DNA from: an uncultured Lachnospiraceae bacterium
Lineage (GTDB): Bacteria > Bacillota > Clostridia > Lachnospirales > Lachnospiraceae
Direction: 5' to 3'
NCBI GenBank assembly: GCA_902779395.1
Contig: CACZBK010000008.1
Location: 1-64,000, forward strand
Length of the DNA: 64,000 bases
Below, piece by piece: positions 35,801-45,525 of the stretch (its first letter is position 1; every line of letters starts with the position of its first letter). The notes beneath the pieces were generated by a model that worked only from the letters and a program-made list of their open reading frames with translations, was not told the DNA's origin and ran no database searches. Both the position numbers and the translations under genes were made by a program.

Positions 35801-37732
35801 TTATATATCCAGTACCGCATCTGTGGCATTTTCATGGATGAAGCTGCGGCGCGGTGCGACCTCACTGCCCATCAAAAGCTCCGTAGTGTCGGATGCAAGG
35901 ATGGGATCTTCAATATCAACGCGCTTTAAAAGGCGGCGTTCGGGGTCAAGCGTAGTCTCCCACAGCTGCTCCGGATCCATTTCTCCAAGTCCTTTATAGC
36001 GCTGCAGTGTAAAGCTGCCCTTATGGGTCTTTCTGTATTTTGCCAGAGCCGCATCATCATAAAGGTATTCTTCTTTTCCCTTTGAAGGCACTGCCTTGTA
36101 CAGGGGCGGCATAGCAATATAGACATGACCTTCCTGTATGAGCTCCGGCATAAAGCGGTAAAACAGGGTGAGCAGAAGCGTACAGATATGCGCGCCGTCC
36201 ACATCGGCATCGGCCATTATTATTATCTTATCATATCTTAATTTACTGATATCAAAATCATTGCCGTAACCTTCGGAAAAGCCGCAGCCAAAAGCATTGA
36301 TCATTGTTTTTATCTCGGCATTAGCCAGCACCTTGTCTATGCTTGCCTTCTCTACGTTAAGTGTCTTACCTCTGATAGGCAGAATAGCCTGAAATTCGCG
36401 GTTGCGGGCAGTTTTTGCGCTGCCGCCTGCGGAATCACCCTCGACGATGAAAATCTCGCACTTGGATGCATCGCGGGATCCGCAGTTCGCAAGCTTTCCG
36501 TTTGAATCAAATGAATACTTCTGCTTGGTAAGGAGATTGGTCTTTGCCTTTTCCTCGCTCTTACGTATCTTGGCTGCTTTTTCTGCGCAGCCGATGATAT
36601 TCTTTAGTATCTCCAGGTTACGGTCAAAGAAATGCACGGTCTCATCACCGGTAACCTTGCTCACAGCTTTGGCTGCATCCTGATTATCAAGTTTTGTCTT
36701 TGTCTGGCCTTCAAAACGGGGATCCCTGTGTTTTATCGAAACAACAGCCGTCATACCGTTACGTACGTCGGGGCCGGTAAAATTGGCATCCTTGTCCTTC
36801 AGAACGCCCAGCTGCCTTGCATAGCTGTTGATGACCGTAGTGAACATGGTCTTAAAGCCGGTAATATGAGTACCGCCTTCAGCATTATATATATTGTTAC
36901 AGAAGCCCAGAACTATCTCATGGAACTCATTGACATACTGAAATGCGCATTCAACCTCGACATCTTCCTGTTCGCCTTTAAAATATACCACATCATGTAC
37001 CGCTTCTTTACCCTTATTAAGCGCGGCTACAAAGCCTCTTATTCCTTCGGGTTCATGGAATTCCACTTCATCAGGCTCTGCCCCGCGCAGATCCTTAAAG
37101 TAGATCGTAAGCTTAGGATTCAGGTATGCAGTCTCATGAAGACGCGATTTGATATCTTCAGCTTTGAACCAGGTCTTGTCAAAGATCGTGTCATCCGGCG
37201 TGAAATTTACCTTGGTACCGGTCTTTTTCGAATTGCCGATCACAGGTAACAGCCCGGCTTCAAGTTCCGTGACGGGATTACCTCTTTCGTATTCATCTTC
37301 ATAGATATGACCGTTACGTTTAATTGTCACCTTAAGATGGCTTGAAAGAGCGTTTACGACCGAGGAACCCACACCATGCAGCCCGCCGCTGGTCTTATAA
37401 GCGCTGTCATCAAATTTACCGCCTGCATGAAGCGTGGTGAACACCAGACGCTCGGCGCTGATGCCTTTTGCGTGCATCTCTACAGGCATACCGCGGCCGT
37501 CGTCTTCCACAGTGGCAGATCCGTCCTTTTCAAGCGTGACCCAGATATGATCACAATGCCCCGCGAGATGCTCATCTACAGAGTTATCAACGATTTCATA
37601 AACCAGATGGTTCAGGCCCTTCGTAGAAACCGAACCTATATACATACCCGGGCGTACTCTGACCGCCTCCAGGCCTTCCAGCACGACAATATTTTCCGCG
37701 CCGTAATTATCTTTCTTATTATCTACAGCCAT
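35801..37732 (-). CDS. parE: Type IIA topoisomerase subunit B, ParE-like
   Basis: 643 residues. The GHKL ATPase fold has YEIVDNSVDEHLAGHC, EDDGRGMPVE and GLHGVGSSVVNALS. The Toprim region has VEGDSAGGSAK and MADADVDGAHICTLLL, and the C-terminus has RYKGLGEMDPEQLWETT. GyrB and ParE are similar; pairing with a ParC-like partner favours ParE. ATG 37732 has GAGGAA 4 nt upstream and is preferred over an upstream start 13 codons earlier. A near-consensus promoter precedes it, so this heads the operon running to about 24.4 kb. Confidence 0.88.
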   Translation of the reverse strand: MAVDNKKDNYGAENIVVLEGLEAVRVRPGMYIGSVSTKGLNHLVYEIVDNSVDEHLAGHCDHIWVTLEKDGSATVEDDGRGMPVEMHAKGISAERLVFTTLHAGGKFDDSAYKTSGGLHGVGSSVVNALSSHLKVTIKRNGHIYEDEYERGNPVTELEAGLLPVIGNSKKTGTKVNFTPDDTIFDKTWFKAEDIKSRLHETAYLNPKLTIYFKDLRGAEPDEVEFHEPEGIRGFVAALNKGKEAVHDVVYFKGEQEDVEVECAFQYVNEFHEIVLGFCNNIYNAEGGTHITGFKTMFTTVINSYARQLGVLKDKDANFTGPDVRNGMTAVVSIKHRDPRFEGQTKTKLDNQDAAKAVSKVTGDETVHFFDRNLEILKNIIGCAEKAAKIRKSEEKAKTNLLTKQKYSFDSNGKLANCGSRDASKCEIFIVEGDSAGGSAKTARNREFQAILPIRGKTLNVEKASIDKVLANAEIKTMINAFGCGFSEGYGNDFDISKLRYDKIIIMADADVDGAHICTLLLTLFYRFMPELIQEGHVYIAMPPLYKAVPSKGKEEYLYDDAALAKYRKTHKGSFTLQRYKGLGEMDPEQLWETTLDPERRLLKRVDIEDPILASDTTELLMGSEVAPRRSFIHENATDAVLDI

Positions 37733-37776
37733 ATCTTCCTCACTAGATATTGTATATTTTGACACGCACAAGCGCT

Positions 37777-37805
37777 ATTTTAACAAAAAGGTCGACATAA
37801 GTCAA
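37777..37805 (-). promoter_or_regulatory. Strong predicted promoter of the parE operon
   Basis: TTGACT (37805-37800) and TAAAAT (37782-37777) on the minus strand, spacer 17 nt, about 40 nt before the parE start. Confidence 0.7.
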
Positions 37806-37845
37806 CAGGTAACCGAACTTTTGTTCGCCCGTTTTTTTCTCAAAT

Positions 37846-37917
37846 AAAAAAATCCTTCTTCTCCGTCCGGGCCGGCTAAAAAATCCTGCCGTCAGAGCCT
37901 GAGCCTTCCCGGACGGA
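37846..37917 (-). terminator. Double terminator region after the 37.9-kb gene
   Basis: A 10-bp perfect stem TCCGTCCGGG/CCCGGACGGA (37917-37862) leads to a T run at 37852-37846. A second, mutually exclusive hairpin CCGTC/GACGG (37916-37889) sits just before another T run (37883-37878). Both lie between the upstream gene's stop and the parE promoter. Confidence 0.6.
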
Positions 37918-37927
37918 TCCCGGGATC

Positions 37928-39652
37928 TTACATTAAATTACCGTAATAGGGCATGGAATTTGCTGCGCCGCATTGCTTAGCATAGTCAGGATTTATAATA
38001 TCCTGCGAATCTTCATAGTGTATCATGCAATCGCTGATCCAGGGCTGACGCGTTTCATCAAGGTCACACTGGAAATTGATCTTCATGCCATCGTCATACA
38101 TTTCAAAGCCCATACCGCCCAGCGTTTCAGGCGTGGTAAGTCGTTTTCTTAAGACCTCACGATATTCGGGACTTACCAGCTTATCATGCATGGGTCCATG
38201 AGAATATCTGCCGGAAAGCTGCCTGATCAGTATATCGATCAGCTTCTCCGTGTCCGTATAGAATTCCGCCACGCTCATCTGATGTCCGTCTGTTGTACTG
38301 AAACAGTATGTCTTGTGATCTCCGTAAGGATCTGCATTTTGAAGGCCGCCTTCTATCGGCAGATAGTAAGACTCACACCTGAGCATCAAAAACCAGAAAA
38401 AGCCCTTTCCGTACTTTGCCCGGAAATCACCCAGCAGGCGGGCTGCGTGGCACATACCCGTTCTTTTATCTTCCGGGACCTTTGCCATTGCGTCATAAAG
38501 CCACAGTCCCCTGGCCTTCTCTTCTTTATTGACCTGTTCCATCCACAGATCCAGGCTGTTTTTCAGCGCCTCCGGCACCTCACCGAAGGTTTTCCATCTG
38601 CCGGCGGGATATTCCACATCATAATCATACACTTCCCCTTTAAGGGTGACGGTTTCCTTATCCCCACCTTCCTGGCTCAGATAAATACCGTAAGCATCAT
38701 TATCTCTTTTTGAAACTATCCGCAGCATGGGCTTTGTACTGTGGAATTCCATCCTGCCATAGTCAAGTCCGGCCTTTATCAGAAGCTTTAAGATAAACAG
38801 ATGAAGTTTATATCCATCCTTTTTCCATTCCTCGGGAACAAATATATGATTTGCTCTCGCATGATACGGTTCTTTATAAAACTGTATCGAAAGATCGAAG
38901 CTCTCCACAGCCGCAGGTACACCGTCCTGCCATGCATCAAGACCGTTTATCTGATCCAGCTTTCCGTTAGCTATACAAAGAGCCAGCTTGTTCATGTCCT
39001 CAGGGCTTATCTCTACATCCGGTACCTTAAAGCCACGCTGTTGCATCCCGGCCATCATCATCATACCGCCGAACATATTGGTATCTAAGGAACCGGGCGC
39101 ACAGCCGCCCTTATCCATCACAGCTTTTATGATACCACCGCCGTCTTGTGTCCGCTCTATATCAAAGGTATAATAGCCCTGATAAGGCGGCATCGGCGCC
39201 ATCATACCGCTGCTCTCCTTAAACGGTACCTGGACTTTTAAAGAAAGTTTTCTTACGCGGTAATCCTGAAACCACTTGATCGCTTTTTCATTTGTATTGA
39301 TATGCACCTCACCGTATTTGGGCGCTTCATAAGGTTCTCTCTCAAAACACCTCGGGCTGTATTGCATATCATAGACTACCATGTTCATCCTGGTCGTCAG
39401 AGCGCAATACTCGGGATTGACCGACGTATGATATACAAATGTGGTAAAAGAATCGGGAATATCATTTGCGCACAGGATCCAGTCCGGTTTACTGTCCGGA
39501 TCCTGCTTAAGAGCATACGAAGCCGTCTTCTTTTCCCCGTACTTTTCATATATCAGAGTTCTTTCTTCAACTGTAAGTACGGCACCGTTTTCACACTGCT
39601 CATACCACTTGCCCAGTAGCTGCTCTGCTATCTTTTTGTTCTCTTCGTCCAT
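37928..39652 (-). CDS. Conserved hypothetical protein, unknown function
   Basis: 574 residues, no signal peptide or membrane helix, so probably cytosolic. No motif that I recognise. It has an N-terminal part reminiscent of lipocalin-like or stress-response sensors (LLGKWYEQCENGAVLTVEE), a Met/Gly-rich patch (MFGGMMMMAGMQQRGF, about residues 195-210), and a C-terminal domain rich in His, Tyr and acidic residues (YCFSTTDGHQMSVAEFY). GGGGGGAA precedes the ATG. It lies only 24 nt past the giant surface-protein gene on the same strand, suggesting read-through, and ends in a double terminator. Confidence 0.7.
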   Translation of the reverse strand: MDEENKKIAEQLLGKWYEQCENGAVLTVEERTLIYEKYGEKKTASYALKQDPDSKPDWILCANDIPDSFTTFVYHTSVNPEYCALTTRMNMVVYDMQYSPRCFEREPYEAPKYGEVHINTNEKAIKWFQDYRVRKLSLKVQVPFKESSGMMAPMPPYQGYYTFDIERTQDGGGIIKAVMDKGGCAPGSLDTNMFGGMMMMAGMQQRGFKVPDVEISPEDMNKLALCIANGKLDQINGLDAWQDGVPAAVESFDLSIQFYKEPYHARANHIFVPEEWKKDGYKLHLFILKLLIKAGLDYGRMEFHSTKPMLRIVSKRDNDAYGIYLSQEGGDKETVTLKGEVYDYDVEYPAGRWKTFGEVPEALKNSLDLWMEQVNKEEKARGLWLYDAMAKVPEDKRTGMCHAARLLGDFRAKYGKGFFWFLMLRCESYYLPIEGGLQNADPYGDHKTYCFSTTDGHQMSVAEFYTDTEKLIDILIRQLSGRYSHGPMHDKLVSPEYREVLRKRLTTPETLGGMGFEMYDDGMKINFQCDLDETRQPWISDCMIHYEDSQDIINPDYAKQCGAANSMPYYGNLM

Positions 39653-39676
39653 AGACTTCCCCCCGGATATCTACGA

Positions 39677-42600
39677 TTATGGTCTGACAACTACGTTTAT
39701 CGTTATTGTCTTGCCGTAAATCTTTGTGCTGAATTTACCTGTCCCTTCCTTCCTTGCAGTCACGTGGCCTTTCTCATCGACAAAGGCGATATCCGTTTTG
39801 CTGCTCTTGAATATCACAGACTGCTTTACTCCCGGAATCTCTATATCCAGCTCTTCACCTTTATCCAGATAAAGTTTGTATTTGTTTTTACTAACCGGCT
39901 CAAGTTTCGACGTAATCTGCTTGATATTAATATCTTCAACTATCACATTAACCGTGTAAACCCCAGCTTCGGTCTGCGCGCTGAGAACTGCCGTTCCGGC
40001 AGAAACAGCTTTAAACCTGCCTTTTTCCACAGCACAAACATTCTCATCAGAGCTGATCCATACAGGATTCTTATAACCGATTATTGTAAGCTTTTTACTT
40101 TTTCCTGCTATCATATGCAGCGTGCGCTTCTTAGGCGTAACTCTTTCCTTTACCGTAACAGTACAATTATACGCCTTGCCGTTGATATATGCAGTGATCT
40201 TTGCCTTGCCTTTTGCTACGGCTGTCACCTTCCCGTCCTGATCCACAGTTGCCACATCAGGTGCTGCACTGTACCAGTATACCGGCAGATCATCGTCATT
40301 GAACAAAACCAGCCGCTGTGTATATATAGCATTCACATCCTCAATCGTAAACCTGTAAGATTTAGTTAACGAAGGCACACTCACATGAACTTTGATAGTC
40401 CTGTCTGAGCCTTCATAACAGATCACCGCTTCGCCGGCTTTCTTAGCCTTGAATACCCCCTTCTTGCTAATGCTGACTATTTTTCTGCTGTCCTTATCTG
40501 TCTTACTCACATACCAGCCTTTACCAATATTAAAACTCTGCCCCTTTACAAGATATATATCTTCAGTTTTATCATCGATAAACGGCAATGAATCCAAAGC
40601 GGATCTTCCACCTTCCGGATTGTCAGTTTTCGCTGTCCACTTAGCATACAATGTCAGATCAGAATTTACCGGATCTAAAAAATCATATTCTGTTCCATCC
40701 TTACAGGAAGGATCAGTATACCAGCCTCCGAAGATATAACCATCTTCCCTTGGATCTGACGGTCTGTTTACAGGCAGCCCCTGTTCAACTCTCTTATCTG
40801 TTATTTCTTTGCCATGACCATTCATAGCAAATTTTACAGTAAAATATACTTTTTCCGGTTCAGGTTCAGGCTCCGGTTCGGGCTCAACTTCCTTCTTCGT
40901 CCAAAAAGCATATAGTGTCATATCAGCTTTCACAGGATTTTCAAAATCATATAATGCCTCACACTCAGCTTCTTTGAACCAGCCGCCAAAAATATAACCT
41001 TCAACTTCCGGAGCGACCGGTTCAATAACCTTTTCCCCATGCTTGATCGATTGATCACCAGGTGCGGTTCCGTGGCCGTTTGCATCGAAGCAGACAGTAT
41101 ATTTCAACTCTTCCCACTTTGCGATAAGAAGTATATCCTCAGTAACAGCTGTATCAAAATCAAATATATTTTCGCTGTCATCATCTTTATGCCATCCCTT
41201 AAATACACAGCCTTCAACCTCGGGATCTGCAGGCCTGAAAACATATCCGCCTTTCTCTATTACCTGTTTTGACGGAGCTGTACCATCTTTTCCGCTCAGG
41301 TCAAAACTCACGGTATAATATTCCGTATCTGCTTTTTTTTCAGTCCACAGCGCATAAAGAGTAATATTTTCATTAACCGCCTCACCGAAATCAAAGCGAT
41401 TCTCACATGTGGCTTCTTTATACCAACCTCCGAATATAAAGTTTTCTTCTTCAAGCGCTGCAGGCTCAGCTGCCTTTCTGCCCTTCTTCACTTTCTGATC
41501 TTCAGGCTTTGTACCATAGCCATTATTATCAAAGCTAACAGTATATAATTCTGCCCACTTTGCAAAAAGAGAAATACTTTCTTTTACCAGTATGTCAAAA
41601 TCGTATTCTTTGGTTAGAGCCTCATCAGTATACCAGCCGTCAAATTCATAGCCGTTTCTCAGAACAGCTTCAGGTCTGCTGACTTTTGTCCCCCAGTCAA
41701 CCTTAACTTCATATGGTGCATCACTGTTATTATTCGGATAAAACGTTACGTTAAACTGCTTCACTGTCCACTTTGCATATAAGGTTATGTCCGAAGTAAC
41801 AAGCTCACCAAAACCATATTCAGTATTGCAATCCGGATCAACACACCATCCACTGAAAATATACCCTTCTGCATCGGGATCACCGGGTTTTTCAACAGCT
41901 TGTCCCTTCTCTACTCTCTTTGCAGCTATAGGGCTTCCATGATCTTTCATGTTAAAGGTTACAGTATAATAAACCTTAGGAATCCATTTGGCATATAAAG
42001 TGAAGCTTCCGGTTACTGCAGTATCAAAATCAAATCTGCTCGTGCACCCGGGGTCGGTGAACCAGCCGCCAAAATCAAAACCCTGGGCCGTGGGCGGATC
42101 AGGTTCCTGTACTTTACCTCCCGATTTAACCGTCTGATCTTCCGGCGCTGTTCCATGACCATTTCCATCAAAGGTCACAGTAAACTCTGCCTCCGCCCAT
42201 TTGGCATATAAAGTGAAGTCCTCAGTAACAGCCTGATCAAAATCATATACATTATTACATCCTTCATCTATACACCAAAATTCAAATTCATATCCGTCAG
42301 CTTTCGGATCAGCAGGCTTCTTAACCTTCTCTCCGTCTTCAACACTAATATCGAAAGCTGCTCCGTGTCCCTTCATATCAAAGGTTACAGTATGATAAAC
42401 CTTTGATCTTTCTTTCCATCCGGCATACAGGGAAATATCCTTCTTTACAGCTGTTTCAAAGTTATACTTATTTATGCAGGAACTTTCAGTAAACCAGCCC
42501 TCAAAATCAAAACCGGCTTTTTCCGGGGTATCCGGTTCGTCAACAGCAGCCCCCCAATCTACCGATACAGCAGAAGGTACACCATCAATATAAAACGTTA

Positions 42601-45466
42601 CGGTCAGCCTGATTATTGTCCATTTAGCATAAAGGGTTATATTCCCGTTAACGGGAGTACTGAAATCATAAGCATTCTTGCAGCTCTGCTCTTTATACCA
42701 GCCTCCAAACTCATATCCTTCTGCTTCAGGTGCCGATGGCTCACTTGCAGTTTTTCCCTTTTCAACTGTTTGAGTAAATATCTCTCCATGACCATTCATA
42801 TCAAAGCTGACTGTATAGCTTTGTACAGCAGCTTCCCCCCATTTTGCATAAAGAATGATATCCGACTTTACGGCTTCAGAAAAACTGTATATATTTTTAC
42901 AGGCTTTTTCCTTATACCAGCCCAAAAATATATATCCTTCAGAAGTGGGGACAGAAGGCTCCCTGGCAGCTTTCCCATCTTCTATATACTGTGTATCCGG
43001 AGCTTTCCCTTCTTTTCCGTTAAGATCAAATTTCACTTCATGCAGATTATCGAACCCTATAAGAACCTCAGCAGCAGCGTTTCCGTCAGCATCTCCGATA
43101 AACCGTCTTATCATATTATTATTTAATTCATATGCATCCGTTTTCCCACCAGCCGGCCGCAATAACTTAGCTGAATCAGCCAGTGAAAAAGGAGAGCCCG
43201 GATCTTCCATAAAATCATTATACGGCATAAAGGGTGTAGCCACCGCAAATTTCTTTCCTGCAGCGTGAAGCTTTCCGCCAAATTCCATGGTATAACCTGA
43301 ACTATATGAAAATTTACCATAAATACCGTAACTATAAACATCATATGCAGCTTTTCCGCCAAATGCGTTTATCCCGGCATCTTTCTCAAGTTTCAGGCTT
43401 TTATTGCACAAGATACCATAACTGCCACTGCTTCCCCATCCTGCATGTGCATTTAATTCTCCGCCGGAAACATAGATATTTGAAGCTTCAACACAATACA
43501 TGTAATTTGAACTCTTAAGTTCTTCTCCGTTCACCTTATATGGTTCTATATTAACAGTGCCACCACTTTGGGAATAAGATGAAACCGAAATCCCGCGGGT
43601 GTACGACAAAATTGCTGATGCAGGCATAGTGATTATGTTTAATATGCCACCTTTTATCTCTATGCTTTTTCCGGACATGAGACCACAGGCTGATGATTCA
43701 ACAATATTCTCCAATATATTCAGTTCTGTTGTTCCACCGCTTATTTCTTCTACAATAAGAGCATCTCCGCTATATATGCCGCAGCAGTTTATTATTTTAT
43801 ATTCCTCTTTTCCATTATTATACTGATCCAGACTTAAAGAGCCGCTCTTTCCTGATGCATTTCTTATATTCAGTTTTCCTTTAACATATATCCCGTATTG
43901 ATAATTTACATCCGACTCAGCTGTCGCCGTAATATCATTATCTCCTTCTATTTCTATTATCAGATCTTCAGAAGAGTAGATCCGGCAATATTCGTCATTT
44001 CCGAAGAAATGTCCCCCTTTCACAGAACTGATATCTTTCAGGTAAAGTGTTCCCGTAGACGGATCATAAGAAGCACTGCCATCCACTCCGGGGATCGCAG
44101 TCTTATTAGAATCATTGACCTGCTGGTCACCGATCCATAGCGGATATCCCTCCATTTTATCAAATTGAACTTCCTTTGCCGCCTTCCCCTCCGGATCACA
44201 AACAGTATAATATTTTATATTTTCTTCAAATGCGAATTTGACTACACCCTGTACAGGTTTTACAAAGGCATAACCATCCATGTCAATGGCCGGAACAAGA
44301 AGCGCATAATCATCCCCTTTCATGGTAGCTTTTGCCCATTGGTTTAATTTGCAGCTTGCTCCGGATACAAGCAGGCCTATGCTCTGGCCTTTTGATGAAG
44401 ATCCACCTTCGATGATGATCTCTGTCTTAACGGTAACACTTCCATCCACGGCAACTCCGACACTTCTTTCAGCATTCGAAGTGTCATTGCTTTTTGCATA
44501 AAGTTCACCACCACTCACTTCAGCTGCGGCTGAAGAATAGATACCTACCGTTACATTCTCCGAACTGCCGGCAGATGCAGAAGGCGAAACCGATACATTA
44601 CCACCGCTCTGAATATACCCTCTTGAAGAAATGCCATACGTTCTGTACTCACCCGCTGACGGATTGATATTCAGACTTCCTCCGGTAATTGTAAAACTTC
44701 CGCCGTCCGCTTTAATACCATATGCCCAGCCCTTAGACCCTGAATCCTTTTTAGCGGCACCCCCACCGATATTTACCGCCAGTTTACCACCGTTCTGTTC
44801 CTCAAACCTGACTCTGCCATCATAAGCCAAAACACCATACGTAGTATTTGCTTTTCCGCTTCCCGGATTTCCGTTTAGATCAAGATCCAGGCTGCCGTTT
44901 TTACCGACGGCATTTCTTATAGTGAGTGACCCCTTTACATAAATACCGTTTTGAACAGGAACATCTCTGCTAAGCCCAAGTTGAAGTGAATTTTCCCCCT
45001 CAAGTTCTATGATAAGATCCCCATTTGCATAAATACCATAGTATTCCTCTTCATTACCTCCCATATTGTTTTTTTCCGCATAACCGCCGGTATTGTCTGA
45101 GGCTTTGTAATTATTCAGTTTAAGTACACCATTACTTAATGAAACATCGTTCCCGCTATAATACCCATCCGAATCAGTCCTCAGATCTCTCTTTCCTCCT
45201 GAGGTTACAATCCTGACCCATGTAGCTGCAGCATGATCATCTGCAATTTCGTCAGCCAAAACATCTTCTGTCATTTCAGAAAAAGTATCTGCTATATCTG
45301 AAAAAGCATCAGTTTCTGCTGTCTCTCCATCTTCATATTTATCTTTTTCCTGTTCATCATCCGCAGCAAAAACATTAATTCCAGCTTCTGCAAATTCACC
45401 GAAGATCATTGCCAGCATAAGAAGCATCGTTGCTATTCTTCTTCCGATAATGTGTTTCTTATTCAT
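39677..45466 (-). CDS. Giant surface protein: two beta-helix modules, 11 InlB B-repeats, Ig-like tail
   Basis: 1929 residues with a signal peptide (ATMLLMLAMIFGEFAEAG). Residues about 75-800 hold two similar beta-helix modules, each opening with short 'GIYANGDLIIELEGEN' / 'RIYSSEDLIIEIEGDN' and 'NGIYVKGSLTIRNA' / 'YGIYVKGKLNIRNA' elements. Then 11 InlB-type repeats (PF09479-like) of about 70 residues follow, each ending near ITLYAKW and containing GYxFGGWY. An (EP)n linker lies within the last repeats. The C-terminal 350 residues are Ig-like with DIYLVKGQSF, found also in the protease tail at 27315-29042. No LPxTG or SLH is seen, so the anchoring is unclear. Probably an adhesin. Confidence 0.9.
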   Translation of the reverse strand: MNKKHIIGRRIATMLLMLAMIFGEFAEAGINVFAADDEQEKDKYEDGETAETDAFSDIADTFSEMTEDVLADEIADDHAAATWVRIVTSGGKRDLRTDSDGYYSGNDVSLSNGVLKLNNYKASDNTGGYAEKNNMGGNEEEYYGIYANGDLIIELEGENSLQLGLSRDVPVQNGIYVKGSLTIRNAVGKNGSLDLDLNGNPGSGKANTTYGVLAYDGRVRFEEQNGGKLAVNIGGGAAKKDSGSKGWAYGIKADGGSFTITGGSLNINPSAGEYRTYGISSRGYIQSGGNVSVSPSASAGSSENVTVGIYSSAAAEVSGGELYAKSNDTSNAERSVGVAVDGSVTVKTEIIIEGGSSSKGQSIGLLVSGASCKLNQWAKATMKGDDYALLVPAIDMDGYAFVKPVQGVVKFAFEENIKYYTVCDPEGKAAKEVQFDKMEGYPLWIGDQQVNDSNKTAIPGVDGSASYDPSTGTLYLKDISSVKGGHFFGNDEYCRIYSSEDLIIEIEGDNDITATAESDVNYQYGIYVKGKLNIRNASGKSGSLSLDQYNNGKEEYKIINCCGIYSGDALIVEEISGGTTELNILENIVESSACGLMSGKSIEIKGGILNIITMPASAILSYTRGISVSSYSQSGGTVNIEPYKVNGEELKSSNYMYCVEASNIYVSGGELNAHAGWGSSGSYGILCNKSLKLEKDAGINAFGGKAAYDVYSYGIYGKFSYSSGYTMEFGGKLHAAGKKFAVATPFMPYNDFMEDPGSPFSLADSAKLLRPAGGKTDAYELNNNMIRRFIGDADGNAAAEVLIGFDNLHEVKFDLNGKEGKAPDTQYIEDGKAAREPSVPTSEGYIFLGWYKEKACKNIYSFSEAVKSDIILYAKWGEAAVQSYTVSFDMNGHGEIFTQTVEKGKTASEPSAPEAEGYEFGGWYKEQSCKNAYDFSTPVNGNITLYAKWTIIRLTVTFYIDGVPSAVSVDWGAAVDEPDTPEKAGFDFEGWFTESSCINKYNFETAVKKDISLYAGWKERSKVYHTVTFDMKGHGAAFDISVEDGEKVKKPADPKADGYEFEFWCIDEGCNNVYDFDQAVTEDFTLYAKWAEAEFTVTFDGNGHGTAPEDQTVKSGGKVQEPDPPTAQGFDFGGWFTDPGCTSRFDFDTAVTGSFTLYAKWIPKVYYTVTFNMKDHGSPIAAKRVEKGQAVEKPGDPDAEGYIFSGWCVDPDCNTEYGFGELVTSDITLYAKWTVKQFNVTFYPNNNSDAPYEVKVDWGTKVSRPEAVLRNGYEFDGWYTDEALTKEYDFDILVKESISLFAKWAELYTVSFDNNGYGTKPEDQKVKKGRKAAEPAALEEENFIFGGWYKEATCENRFDFGEAVNENITLYALWTEKKADTEYYTVSFDLSGKDGTAPSKQVIEKGGYVFRPADPEVEGCVFKGWHKDDDSENIFDFDTAVTEDILLIAKWEELKYTVCFDANGHGTAPGDQSIKHGEKVIEPVAPEVEGYIFGGWFKEAECEALYDFENPVKADMTLYAFWTKKEVEPEPEPEPEPEKVYFTVKFAMNGHGKEITDKRVEQGLPVNRPSDPREDGYIFGGWYTDPSCKDGTEYDFLDPVNSDLTLYAKWTAKTDNPEGGRSALDSLPFIDDKTEDIYLVKGQSFNIGKGWYVSKTDKDSRKIVSISKKGVFKAKKAGEAVICYEGSDRTIKVHVSVPSLTKSYRFTIEDVNAIYTQRLVLFNDDDLPVYWYSAAPDVATVDQDGKVTAVAKGKAKITAYINGKAYNCTVTVKERVTPKKRTLHMIAGKSKKLTIIGYKNPVWISSDENVCAVEKGRFKAVSAGTAVLSAQTEAGVYTVNVIVEDINIKQITSKLEPVSKNKYKLYLDKGEELDIEIPGVKQSVIFKSSKTDIAFVDEKGHVTARKEGTGKFSTKIYGKTITINVVVRP

Positions 45467-45496
45467 AATATTCTCCTTTTTCTAAAACGACCGTCT

Positions 45497-45524
45497 ACTA
45501 TATATGCAAAACGTCTGCCTTCAA
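45497..45524 (-). promoter_or_regulatory. Possible promoter of the giant surface-protein gene
   Basis: TTGAAG (45524-45519) and TATAGT (45502-45497) on the minus strand, spacer 16 nt, directly after the stop of the dehydratase-activase gene. Confidence 0.4.
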
Positions 45525-45525
45525 A

